Of a DNA stretch of 12,002 nt, positions 1-8,668 are shown in pieces. The DNA lies in assembly GCA_002221725.1 (NCBI GenBank), contig NJFT01000425.1, forward strand, positions 1 to 12,002, in the 5' to 3' direction. A model generated the notes under the pieces. It saw nothing but the letters and a program-made list of their open reading frames with translations, did not search any database and was not told the DNA's origin. The position numbers and the translations under genes were made by a program. Source of the stretch: Scedosporium boydii. Lineage: Eukaryota > Ascomycota > Sordariomycetes > Microascales > Microascaceae. Within the stretch, counting starts at the first letter, position 1. Each line of letters opens with the position of its first letter.

Positions 1-152
1 AAAAAAGGTCACCTGAGTCCAGGGTCGAGAAACCGATCAGGTTGGGTGCATAATATTACATACTCTATATGCCATATTGACAGTGTCCATACTCGTAAAG
101 CTACCTATCGATCCATCGACAGAACACAACGGAGTCCCAAATATTGCCTTGC

Positions 153-1126
153 CTACGCTGCCTTCTTAGCCACCGCCTTTCCCTTCCCAAGCCTCTCCTC
201 AGCATCCATCTCCCTCACAATCTTCATGAAACGATCGGCGCCAATGGCTGTCAAAACGTGCCACCATCCGTGGAGCTCAAGGAGCCAGGCCCATGGCAAA
301 CCGATTTGAGCTCGAAGAGTCCGGAGCTCAGCGCAGAATTCGAGATCGATATTCCAGATCAAGTAGCCGAAGAGAGCGATGAAGATGGACTGCCATTGCC
401 TCACTTTCCAATATTGGATTTTGTCCTGGGAGAACTTTTGGCTCGGGTCTAGCCAATAAAACAGGTAAAAACTGCGCAGTCCAATCGCGGCCATCTGCGT
501 AGCAAACGCTAGGACATGGTACATGATCTTGCCGGACCGGACATAGAATGCTGAAAAGCTAGCCGTGACGACGGTGAGCAGGACGGCGTTCCTCTGTATC
601 CGCGCGGGTGTTTCCCTCACTGATAACAGGCCGTGGAGCATCGACGAGCCCAGAAGCAGCATGGAAAGGTCGTCGGCAAATTGGAGGTACTGGCGGAGGG
701 AGGCGTGGTAGAGGAAGGAGCAAATGCCAAGAATCAAAAGGGATACAGACATAAAGTCATAGTTGGGTTTGAGAAGTCCCCGACTTCCTGGGCCGTACAT
801 GTATTTAAGAGCAAGAAATACTGGCCGGCAGAGTTAGCGAACCATCAAATGACCGAGGGGGTTCTGCTTCTCGTGGGCGCGGTTTCCCTACATACCATAG
901 GTGAAGTTGGTAAGTGTGTTGATGAACTCGGCGATATAACGAGTTAGAGCATAATCCTCCTCACAGAAGCTAACTCATTAGTTAGCAAGGTGGTACAGAG
1001 ACGCATATGCCGAAGAACTAAAAGAACCAGAGGATCGACAACCCACTTTGCGGCGCTAGTCGGCGGGCTCCAGGCCCCTGTCAAGGAGTGCGGATCACCG
1101 GCGAAGTGACGATTATGATGGCCCAT
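153..1126 (-). CDS. Alkaline ceramidase (ACER/Ypc1-Ydc1 family), three exons
   Basis: Membrane hydrolase that cleaves ceramide to a sphingoid base and a fatty acid in the ER/Golgi (family knowledge). Exons on the minus strand are 1126-1047, 969-896 and 820-153: 822 nt, 273 residues plus TAG. Intron 970-1046 has donor GTGGGT and intron 821-895 has donor GTATGT; both have a CTAAC branch point and an AG acceptor, and both splices keep frame. Spliced, the N-terminal part reads NFCEEDY (27-33) then RYIAEF (37-42), the family calcium-site region. Zinc-ligand candidates are H90 (in SFLYHASL), H235 and H239 (in LHGWWHVL); D101/D102 and WNID (207-210) are also conserved. About seven hydrophobic segments fit the seven-helix fold, and the length is close to human ACER3. 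The protein ends KKAA, a KKXX dilysine ER-retrieval signal. Start chosen because MGHHNRHFAGD leads directly into the conserved WSPPTS segment. The calcium-site Asp-Trp pair of ACER3 is Asn-Phe here. Identification is secure; substrate preference is not visible. Confidence 0.93.
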
Positions 1127-1869
1127 ATTGTACTAGTGCCTTCTGAGGCTCGGCTGTCAGCAACTTGCACGAGCTTGTCCACGGATCCTATCGAATGCAG
1201 CGTATAAGATGCATAGATCGCCAAGAGACGGCGTTGACATGAAAAGAATGAAGTTGATGTTGAATCCAGGCAGAAGGATCCGACGATGCCGAGGATGTGT
1301 CAATTAGTCACGATCACATGTAGTTTAGGGATATCGAATGGTACGAAGTACTCGATGGTACTTGTTACATTTGACAACTGGTGACGGCTTGGCCCAACGA
1401 CGAATCTGATCATCATGAGATCTTGTGGGCACGAATTAAAACTCGTCGAACCACCCCGACTTTGGGCTCCCTAATAAGATTAGTTTAATGTCTCAAATCC
1501 GCCGGATGGCCAGCATCAACTTTTCGGTATCGAGGCCCGGACAAGGCAAAACAAAGACAATTCTGGAACATTAGATTGATGCCGACCTGGTCCTGTCCTT
1601 ACCACCTAAATTCCGGTGATTGATCAATTCGGCTCCGACTTGGCTCAATCTCAAAAAGGGACAAGTGCGCGCCAAGGTTTTGGGAGGTCTAATGACGAGC
1701 TTTAGCCCCTTGTGGATTATATATATACTCAGAACTATTATTACCGCCAACTCAAGGAAAGCTAATCGAACGCTAACTATACAGGCCCGTCAGCGTTATC
1801 GCGTGCCCTCTCGAATGATTGAAAGGTAAGAGGCAACGGATCAGCGGTGGTGCGGTTTCAGCAACAGAT
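1127..1869. other. Intergenic: 3' side of the WSC gene and 5' side of the ceramidase gene
   Basis: Both flanking genes are on the minus strand, so this stretch should hold the WSC gene's 3' untranslated region and the ceramidase promoter. A 69-codon plus-strand open frame at 1620-1829 has no recognisable protein features. I see no TATA or CCAAT box well placed for the ceramidase gene and no RNA gene. Confidence 0.6.
1718..1728 (-). promoter_or_regulatory. TATATATATA tract, possible 3'-end (polyadenylation efficiency) element of the WSC gene
   Basis: An alternating TA run lies about 140 bp past the stop codon of the minus-strand WSC gene. UAUAUA-type elements promote 3'-end formation in yeasts; using it that way here is inference. 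It could equally be a plain AT tract or a plus-strand TATA element with no gene behind it. Confidence 0.25.
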
Positions 1870-4587
1870 CTAGAGCCACAAAGCGATGGCAAGAGCCATC
1901 ACGCTGGCGCCAAGGACGGCCTTGTCGGAACCCGCAGTCACGGGCTTGAATTCCTCAGCTCCGGCACCACCGGCGCCACTGGAGCCGCTAGAGCCAGTAG
2001 AGCCAGTAGAGCCCGTGGAGCCCGTGGAGCCCGTAGAGCCGCCGGAGCCAGTAGAGCCGCCGGGTGGGCTGGGGCTGGAGGAGCCGCTGGAGGAGCCGCC
2101 GTTACCAGCGTTAGCACCACCATTTCCACTGCCTCCGTGACCGCCGTCACCACCGGAACTGCCGTTGCCTCCAGATCCACCGGTGCGACCGGATCCACCA
2201 GCACCTCCATTGCCGCCATGGCCTCCGTTACCGCCGTTGCCGCCAGAGCCACCACTGCTACCGGATCCACCAGCGCCTCCATTGCCCCCGGGGCCACCGG
2301 AGCCGCCAGAGCTAGAACCGGAGCCGTTTCCGCCGCTCCCGCCATTTCCACCATTTCCACCGTTACCTCCATTGCCGCCGTTTCCTCCAGAGCCACTCCA
2401 GCCACCGGTGCTACCGGATCCACCAGCGCCTCCGTTTGCGCCATTTCCTCCGTTTCCACCCTGGCCTCCGTTACCGCCGTTTCCTCCAGAGCCACCAGAT
2501 CCACCATTACCACCGTTTCCACCATTACCTCCGGATCCGCCGTTGCCGCCATGGCCAGAGCCACCATGGCCCCCATTTCCACCGTGACCACCATTGCCAC
2601 CATTGCCTCCGTTTCCACCGCTGCCATTACCGTGACCGGAGCCACCCTGTCCACCGTTTCCTCCGTTTCCTCCGTTGCCTCCATTACCACCGTTGCCGCC
2701 GTTGCCACTGCCGTGACCGGAGCCACCGTTACCTCCATTGCCACCGTTCCCACCGTTACCTTGGCCACCGGGACGAGACCAAGGGCGGTCAGGATAACCG
2801 GGCTTTCCACAGTTGCCACCGGTACAGGGGACGCTAGGGTGGCCAGGCTTGCCGCAGTCACCTCCAGTGCAAGGGACGCCCGGCTTCTGAGGCTTCTGGG
2901 GAGACCAAGGGCAGTGAGGTCCCTTGCAGCCAGGCCGAGGTGTGCAAGTGGGGCAGACAGTTGTCGTGAGCGTGCTGGTGATGGTAGCCAGGGAACCCGA
3001 AATGGTTGTGGTCTGAGTGGTGACTGAAGTGAGAGTGACCGAGGTGACCTCTCCTGACACAGTCACGGTGGTAACAGGCGGGCGAATGATAACGTAGATG
3101 GTCAGGCGGAAATTGGATGGGATAGCCTGGCGGCGCTGGAGTGCGCCGTCATCAAGACCGCCACAGAATTGAGTGTCATCACCAGGGCAGACAATGTCGC
3201 AGAGAGCGTCCTCCACGATTTCCGCATCGAGGATATCACCGCAGAAGCAGAGCTGATCATGAGCACCCATGTACGAGGCACCAGCTGCACCGCATGTGGC
3301 GGCACACAGGTCAAGAGTCATTTCCGCAGAGATAAGAGTAAGCTCGAAAGTGGGGAAGTTGCTTTGGGATCCGTGGCAGCCGACAAAAGCGTAGCCGTCA
3401 ACAACGCTAGGGAAGCCGGGTACCGACGACGGGGTGCTTGTGCCCGTGCTGCTACCAGAAGTAGTAGAGGGTACATCAGTCGAACTACCCGTTGGGCTTT
3501 CCGTAGAGCCACCGGTAGAGCTTTCAGTCGGGCCAGTGGAGGCACCGGTAGAGCTTTCAGTCGGGCCAGTGGAGGCGCCGGTGGAGCTTTCAGTCGGGCC
3601 AGTGGAGGCACCGGTAGAGCTTTCAGTCGGGCCAGTGGAGGCACCGGTAGAGCTTTCAGTCGGGCCAGTGGAGGCGCCGGTAGAGCTTTCAGTCGGGCCA
3701 GTGGAGGCGCCGGTGGAGACATCAGAAGACTCGGTAGATACTCCGGTGGGTTCAGTTGAGCCTCCAGTAGTTTCACCGGTAGGCTCGGTAGTAGACTCCT
3801 CGGTAGTCTCGCCCGTAGGTTCAACTGTAGACTCTCCAGTAGGCTCCTCAGTAGTCTCGCCCGTGGGTTCAACAGTCGGCTCCTCCGTGGTCTCCCCCGT
3901 AGGTTCAGCCGTGGGTTCTCCAGTAGGCTCCTCAGTAGTCTCACCGGTAGGTTCGACAGTAGGTTCCTCCGTAGTCTCACCAGTAGGCTCAGCAGTAGGC
4001 TCCTCGGTAGGCTCGACGGTAGGTTCAGCCGTCGGTTCTCCGGTGGGCTCCTCAGTAGGTTCAACTGTAGGCTCGACAGTTGGTTCGACCGTAGATTCAA
4101 CTGTAGTTTCCTCAGTAGGTTCGACAGTGGGTTCGACAGTGGGCTCCGCGGTGGGCTCGACAGTGGGTTCCTCGGTAGGCTCCTCAGTTGGTTCGACAGT
4201 CGGCTCCTCAGTAGGTTCTTCGGTAGGCTCGACAGTAGGCTCCTCGGTAGGCTCGACAGTAGGTTCTACCGTGGGCTCCACAGTGGGCTCCACAGGGATT
4301 TCCGCACACACAAAGAGGCCCCCTGTGAGTTCACAAGTACAGGTAACGCCATCTTCGCAGTCCGTGCAGGTGCTTGGAGTGTTGATGTCCTCGCAGAGAC
4401 AAGCACGCAAGGAAGCGTCGCAATCCCGCTTTCGGAGATGGCTGAGAGTGCCGATGCGGAACGAAGAACCAACATATCCGTCACGGCGAACGAGACTGCC
4501 TGTCCCCGGAATGGAAGGACGAGCGAGAACAGGCACAATCAAACCCGTGAGGGAAAGGCCCCTCAGGATCTGACCCGTCAAGCCCAT
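1870..4587 (-). CDS. Secreted WSC-domain, Thr/Pro- and Gly-rich repeat protein with predicted GPI anchor
   Basis: Single uninterrupted frame of 905 residues; role inferred as cell-wall structure or adhesion. Order: signal peptide 1-22 (ending VLA), RR at 34-35 and KR at 53-54 (Kex2-type sites), a head with eight cysteines (56-94), a stalk of about 45 four-residue units of [12 protein letters not shown] type (99-278), six units of [11 protein letters not shown] type (about 293-359), a WSC domain with eight cysteines (about 396-480, GYAFVGC to FCGG), another dibasic site LQRR (485-486), a Ser/Thr-Val region, a duplicated CTGG(D/N)CGKPG motif, a Gly-Asn tract of GGN triplets (about 606-825), STG repeats, and a hydrophobic tail ending MALAIALWL that fits a GPI signal. 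The start has a CACCATGG context. WSC domains are carbohydrate-binding and occur in wall-stress sensors, but no transmembrane helix followed by a cytoplasmic tail is present, so a GPI-type wall protein fits better than a Wsc1-like sensor. The repeat tracts are low-complexity, so the exact function is open. Confidence 0.87.
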   Translation of the reverse strand: MGLTGQILRGLSLTGLIVPVLARPSIPGTGSLVRRDGYVGSSFRIGTLSHLRKRDCDASLRACLCEDINTPSTCTDCEDGVTCTCELTGGLFVCAEIPVEPTVEPTVEPTVEPTEEPTVEPTEEPTEEPTVEPTEEPTEEPTVEPTAEPTVEPTVEPTEETTVESTVEPTVEPTVEPTEEPTGEPTAEPTVEPTEEPTAEPTGETTEEPTVEPTGETTEEPTGEPTAEPTGETTEEPTVEPTGETTEEPTGESTVEPTGETTEESTTEPTGETTGGSTEPTGVSTESSDVSTGASTGPTESSTGASTGPTESSTGASTGPTESSTGASTGPTESSTGASTGPTESSTGASTGPTESSTGGSTESPTGSSTDVPSTTSGSSTGTSTPSSVPGFPSVVDGYAFVGCHGSQSNFPTFELTLISAEMTLDLCAATCGAAGASYMGAHDQLCFCGDILDAEIVEDALCDIVCPGDDTQFCGGLDDGALQRRQAIPSNFRLTIYVIIRPPVTTVTVSGEVTSVTLTSVTTQTTTISGSLATITSTLTTTVCPTCTPRPGCKGPHCPWSPQKPQKPGVPCTGGDCGKPGHPSVPCTGGNCGKPGYPDRPWSRPGGQGNGGNGGNGGNGGSGHGSGNGGNGGNGGNGGNGGNGGQGGSGHGNGSGGNGGNGGNGGHGGNGGHGGSGHGGNGGSGGNGGNGGNGGSGGSGGNGGNGGQGGNGGNGANGGAGGSGSTGGWSGSGGNGGNGGNGGNGGNGGSGGNGSGSSSGGSGGPGGNGGAGGSGSSGGSGGNGGNGGHGGNGGAGGSGRTGGSGGNGSSGGDGGHGGSGNGGANAGNGGSSSGSSSPSPPGGSTGSGGSTGSTGSTGSTGSTGSSGSSGAGGAGAEEFKPVTAGSDKAVLGASVMALAIALWL
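2110..2770 (-). repeat. Coding 9-bp repeat tract (Gly-Gly-Asn/Ser/His triplets)
   Basis: Degenerate 9-bp units (GGN, GGS, GGH) run for about 660 bp inside the WSC gene. A higher-order unit, [10 protein letters not shown] followed by S or R, recurs three times towards the 3' end of the gene with small changes. The synonymous positions are scrambled, so this tract looks older than the 33-bp tract upstream in the same gene. Flexible Gly-rich segments of this kind occur in structural extracellular proteins; no specific fold can be assigned. Confidence 0.85.
3512..3709 (-). repeat. Six tandem 33-bp coding units (11 residues each)
   Basis: Unit boundaries fall at 3512, 3545, 3578, 3611, 3644 and 3677, and a seventh copy breaks off after 3709. 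The units differ at only two positions, both synonymous (a Gly and a Ser third base), so all encode the same peptide of [11 protein letters not shown] type. This near-identity points to recent expansion or gene conversion. Serine and threonine are dense, as in O-mannosylated stalks. Confidence 0.95.
3754..4293 (-). repeat. About 45 tandem 12-bp coding units (xEPT/xETT)
   Basis: The protein repeats a four-residue unit whose first residue is V, E, A or G, followed by E, then PT, TT or ST, over residues 99-278. Every third or fourth unit in the later half is GETT, which suggests a 24- to 36-bp higher-order unit. The result is an acidic, Thr/Pro-rich, probably O-glycosylated spacer between the Cys-rich head and the WSC domain. 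Confidence 0.92.
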
Positions 4588-4800
4588 GGTGATGTGACTT
4601 GGGATCGAAGGACGAGGTCAGTTGATAGTTGCGAAAAGGCAATATTAAGATATTAAAACAGGAAATAGACAATTCAAAACGAGTGAGTACCAGTAGGCTC
4701 CCAGAGAAGCGCACCAGTTGGAATCTAAAAGAGTGACTTGTTGGTTGATTGTGGTTGGAGGATGGTAAATTTGGGAGTGGATTGAGGAAGAAGAGCAGGC

Positions 4801-4808
4801 TTTTTATA
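4801..4808 (-). promoter_or_regulatory. TATA box of the WSC gene
   Basis: Minus-strand TATAAAAA lies 214 bp before the ATG and is followed by a pyrimidine-rich stretch (CTCTTCTTCCTC), a common arrangement at fungal transcription starts. Transcription would begin about 30 bp downstream and give a leader of about 180 nt. Confidence 0.6.
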
Positions 4809-4843
4809 CACCTCCGAGCCTCTACTGTGATCTCCATTTTCAT

Positions 4844-6249
4844 CCTACGTAGCTGGATTGTTCATATCAGTTGCAGCATGGATGTGATGGACTGTCTGTA
4901 GACGTCCCCCATCATTGCAATCAACCCACCATGTAAGACCTGGTAGGCTCAAGGAACAGCGACTAGGTGAAACATTTGACCTGTAGTGATATTATTGCAT
5001 TCCCTACTCCCAAAATAGGCATCAGCACATCCGTGAATAAGTCCTCCAGGGCTTCGTGCGTGCGGTAGGCAAGAATACTGTAGAGGATGATTATCGAAGT
5101 GATCAGATCGGAACCTGTCTCACCAGGAGACTATGCCGCGGGCTCCTGCCCTGTCTGGGGTCAATGATAAGACACAATTGGACTAGTTCATGCTCGACAA
5201 TCTAGCCGGTATTTGTTAGTTTGTGGGCAGTTTTGCCTTCCGGGAAAGGGCCAAGAACACAGGGTCTCGAAGGGGCATCATGTACACGGTAAAAAGCAAG
5301 TTCCAACAGAGACCATCGTGGGGAAAAGCAATCGTGAAGCGGAGATTCTAATGCCGGGCTTCCAATACTACTGGTAAACCCCTAATTAATAGGACCTACC
5401 TGTAAGACACTCGCTGTCTCGAAAAAAGTATCAATTATTGCTTGAGGAGTTAGGAGGAGCGGAAATGAACGGCGGAAACCAGCGGCGGAATTGTGCGGAC
5501 TTTTCACGACTCTAGCCCAGGAACAGAATTGACTCACTTGTGTGTTCTATGTTGCTTCAGTTTGACCACTAACGCCTCTTTAGAGTGGGTCGCCCAACTG
5601 CCTCGCTTCAGAAGTTCAGAAAATAACGATCAAGAGCTCGGGGCATCACTTTCCACTCCATCTAGACATGGCTTGTTTCACAGTCGCACCAGGATAATTA
5701 CCCTTACCTTGATGACGAAAGGTCGTATTTGGGAATTGAGGACATTCATCCTATTCTTGCAAAGATCGCCACGTGCGGGTCCAAAGTGTCTTGGAATAAG
5801 CAATATTGCAAAGGAGAATCAAATACGCCCAAGAGGTTTTTCTATGCTGTCCGGCATCTCTCGGCATCTCTCCGGCATATTGTGGCAGGGCGTCTTTTTC
5901 TGCGCTTAAGGTGTCGGCGGATGGGCCCTTGAACGAGAGAAACTTCTTGAAAGGCAACTTGTACCATCTTCGGATATTCTCGTACATCAAGATAGCACGC
6001 TTCGAGTCCACTGGAGAACTATCGATTCCATTAATTCACCACCGGGCCAATGGCAACCCGTCTGGTCCTGTCAGTCGATTGCCGATGCACTGAGCCCGGT
6101 CATGTCCTTTCTCAGCAGCCCATATTACAGGGCTAGGTTGTCTCACTTAGGCGCCTTGGCAGGGCGGACACCTTCCAATGCTTTCCTAGATCCATTTTAC
6201 GCGATCCCTCATCCCCTGGCAAGATGCAGGAAATATTGGTACTACTCAT
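4844..6249. other. Intergenic, no supported gene
   Basis: About 1.4 kb beyond the WSC promoter. Several short open frames occur on both strands (plus 5493-5909, minus 5751-6011), but none carries a recognisable domain and most overlap one another. The minus frame at 5751-6011 has protein-like composition and is discussed among the findings. No RNA gene or mobile element was recognised. Confidence 0.5.
5853..5878. repeat. Short tandem repeat of ggcatctctc (two copies plus a partial)
   Basis: Two adjacent perfect 10-bp copies at 5853-5862 and 5863-5872 are followed by cggcat. It is a small local duplication with no assigned function. Confidence 0.7.
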
Positions 6250-6914
6250 CTATGGCCAGTGAGGGTTGAGACCTCGCTTCTGGATACGAAACGCCCTGTT
6301 TGGTCGGTGGGTTATCGCAGACCTAAGGTCACGAACTAGGAGTAATTTGTCTTTGAGGGAGCCAACTCGAGCCAGATCGAGTTGCTTTTGCTCCCAGTTG
6401 GGCTCGGGGCCGTTTCCTGTTAAGGGGGGTTTCACTTGATAGGACTTTTGGACCTTTGATCTTGCATTTCTGGGGAGGATGTAGCAGTCGATGCCAATAC
6501 GGTGGAAGTGGAGCTCACGATTAAAGTATACATACGACCGCCAAATTTAGAAACAAGGTCTACGTGTGCTTCGTGATCCATCAGCTTTGTTGTCAATATT
6601 GCAGCTCTCCCCTGTCGATCCCAGCCCATCCGGGTGCGTATGATAGCATAATCATCGACATGTAATGGCACTGAATAAGGCAAGAGATATAACCACAAGA
6701 CCTCTCACCAACTCCTTTTTGAGACGTTACCTCATATTCCGTCTTATCTTAAGATAATAGGGATCGTTGCTTCGAAGACATCAAAAACGCCCCAGGGAGA
6801 GACGGTTGAGCTATTCTCGGCCAGAAAGCCCGAAACACAGTCCCTAATATCCTGGCTTTCAGAGCACACGGTTTTAACAGATGCAGGAAGGAAAGCCTGG
6901 AGGATTCCATGGGT
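6250..6914 (-). pseudogene. Probable decayed multi-exon gene of unknown family
   Basis: Three protein-like segments line up on the minus strand. Segment A (6914-6731) encodes 56 sense codons including SQDIRDCVSGFLAENS and SPWGVFDVFEATIPIILR, then TAA (6744-6746) and TGA (6732-6734) before a G|GTAACG donor. A 60-bp intron (6671-6730, ending TTCAG) would join it in phase to segment B (6670-6536), containing VPLHVDDYAIIRTRMGWD and ending at a GTATGT donor. Acceptors at 6435 or 6417 both keep frame into segment C (to TAG at 6250-6252), containing NWEQKQLDLARVGSLKDK. Both internal stops sit exactly where splicing phase predicts coding sequence, and both could arise from CAA or CGA by C-to-T change. 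I do not recognise the family. The 5' end is not found: a TGA at 6915-6917 and a TAG upstream of it block the frame. It could instead be an expressed gene with exons I have misplaced, or chance open sequence. Confidence 0.4.
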
Positions 6915-8668
6915 TCAGCAGACTCTCAGCTACCTCGTCTTTGTTTATCATAGCCACCTAAAATTGCCAACAAGACTAAGAAATCAAACGTTACAGGATA
7001 AATACTCCTGGAAGCATGCCTAATAACAAAGCAAGAATACTTCTAAGACCCCAATCTCAATCCTAAGACCAACTCAACGTTGGAGATGTTGAATTCCTAA
7101 TGCCAAAGCTTGGTTGGGTGATTCGGTCTTACAGGAGTGTAAAGGAAAGAACCCTCAGATGAAACTTTCGGCGGAACTCGAGAGACGGAGTCTACGAGAA
7201 ATATCAGAATACCCAGGTATATGAAACAGGTTCCTCTGAAATGAAGCCGTTTCTTTTCTGTAATATGAACCGGATAATAATAATCTGACCACCTAAGAAA
7301 TCTCAGGATCCGCTCCTCTCCTGACGGAGGATTCACCGAAACCGGGCTTTCAACCCCGGCATTCTACTCGGTTAAGTCACTCTCACTCCTTCCATGTCTC
7401 TGTTTCTATGACCCTATGAGGCGGTGATTCCAGAACTCAAACGCGTGCTAAGATGCTGAAGACAGAGCTTTCAGTCAGACACCACGGCTTAGAACCTGGA
7501 AATTTCTCACCAATGACCCCATGTCTGACGTTGCCTTCCTGAAAAAGGAAAAGAAAAGTGAATGAGTTTCGAGACCGATAAGTGACTAAAAGTAGTCCCT
7601 ATTCTTTTCAGAGTATAGCCGTTTCCCCTCGTATCTTTCCATCATCTCCTTTTTTTAGCAGCCGTCCTCACTTCCTCGTGAGAGTATCTGTATCCTTGCC
7701 AGAATTCAGCAGTTTATCTGCGTCTTAGTAAATAGTATAAAATCACTATTAAAATTTACCGCTTTTGCCTCCATCTATTATTACGTACCCAATATATCAA
7801 TCCTGCCATGGGGAAAAGTCGAAAATCTTGAGAGTTGTCGTGCTGGCTGGGCTCTGGTTCCTCTAGATCGAACGGTAGCTCTCCCTCGATATCAAGCATT
7901 GTATTTTCGCTTCTTAAGCATACCCTCCCCCAGCATCAGTTATTTATCGGTGTTCAATATAGACAGAGGCAGCATGAAGCTAGTCAAAATTGGTCCATCG
8001 CCCTCGAGTGATAGAATCGAAGGAGCTCCATGGAATAATAATATATTTCGAAAGCCAACCGGGCAACTTAATATCTGGATGTTTTTCCACTTCAAATGAA
8101 TACTACAAATCGCCGTTGGGATGGTTGTTGACGGAGTGCTCACCCCATATCATTGCCTCGAACTTACCTCCAACTTCTTCATCATTGGTGTTGCTTTCCC
8201 CCATCCCTATCGCCCAAAGGCTGTGGCATCAGAAAGGCAATTTCTCGTGAATGAGATGTCAGATTTTCGTTTCCTTTGTCGTTCCAGGTGTAGAATCTTT
8301 TCCAGCCCTCTCCCTCTCATCGGAATGGGAAAAGATAACGAGGGCGTATCGTGTCAGAGCCCGGGGGTGGTTCAGGCAACCAGGCTGAGGCTGAGCTTGC
8401 CTGCGAATCGTGATCCAATCATCAGGTCCAGGTCTGTCGCTGGTGCACCGCCACATAGGCACCCTCAATAATTTTGTTTCCTTTTCAGATTCAGAAATCA
8501 TCCATCTCAACAATTCGTATACTAGTTTTGTGCTCAACTTCGCAGCTCCTCTCTCGTCGATTCCTTGCATTAACGGAAATTCATGGATGTCAAACGGAAC
8601 GAAACTGCTGTATTATTACGCCCCTCCAGATCACCACTTCTTTACCCCCAACCTCCTCTTTGTCGAGA
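6915..8668. other. Intergenic; upstream region of the HET gene, no supported gene
   Basis: About 1.75 kb without a convincing gene. The minus frame 7097-7336 has no recognisable features. A TATAAAA sequence (7736-7742) lies inside a 6-bp inverted repeat (AATAGT/ACTATT), too far from the HET start to be assigned. A pyrimidine-rich tract ending TTTCAG (8473-8488) resembles an intron acceptor and could mark a 5'-leader intron of the HET gene; I could not fix its donor. Confidence 0.5.
8415..8419 (+). promoter_or_regulatory. CCAAT box, candidate for the HET gene
   Basis: CCAAT on the coding strand 250 bp before the HET start codon, within the range where fungal Hap-type CCAAT-binding complexes act. 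A five-base match is weak evidence alone. Confidence 0.25.

Noticed and set aside
1740..1774. Plus-strand branch-point and acceptor-like sequence (GCTAACTATACAG) near the 3' side of the WSC gene
   Set aside because: No matching donor or coding exon could be found on the plus strand.
1938..2861. 307-codon second minus-strand frame inside the WSC gene
   Set aside because: Out-of-frame reading of the same repeats with very biased composition; no signal or domain.
1819..3027. 402-codon plus-strand open frame rich in Ser, Thr and Ala
   Set aside because: It is the antisense shadow of the Gly-rich repeats of the WSC gene. Repeat units whose length is a multiple of three leave every frame open.
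3434..4573. 379-codon plus-strand open frame of repeated VGS/PVG units
   Set aside because: It lies antisense to the Thr/Pro repeats of the WSC gene; the minus frame has a signal peptide, a WSC domain and a GPI tail, and this one has no domain.
5493..5909. 138-codon plus-strand open frame
   Set aside because: No recognisable domain, poor start context, and it overlaps other open frames on both strands.
7321..7385. tRNA-like sequence on the minus strand, with an A-box-like GTGACTTAACCGAGTAG and a T-arm-like hairpin CCGGG/CCCGG
   Set aside because: The loop lacks the conserved C of the T loop and has eight bases, the two boxes are too close to leave room for an anticodon arm, and no acceptor stem closes the structure.
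8474..8668. N-terminal extension of the HET frame by 65 codons
   Set aside because: The position 8474 codon is TTG and no ATG occurs before 8669. The start of the extension also overlaps a pyrimidine-rich intron-acceptor-like tract.
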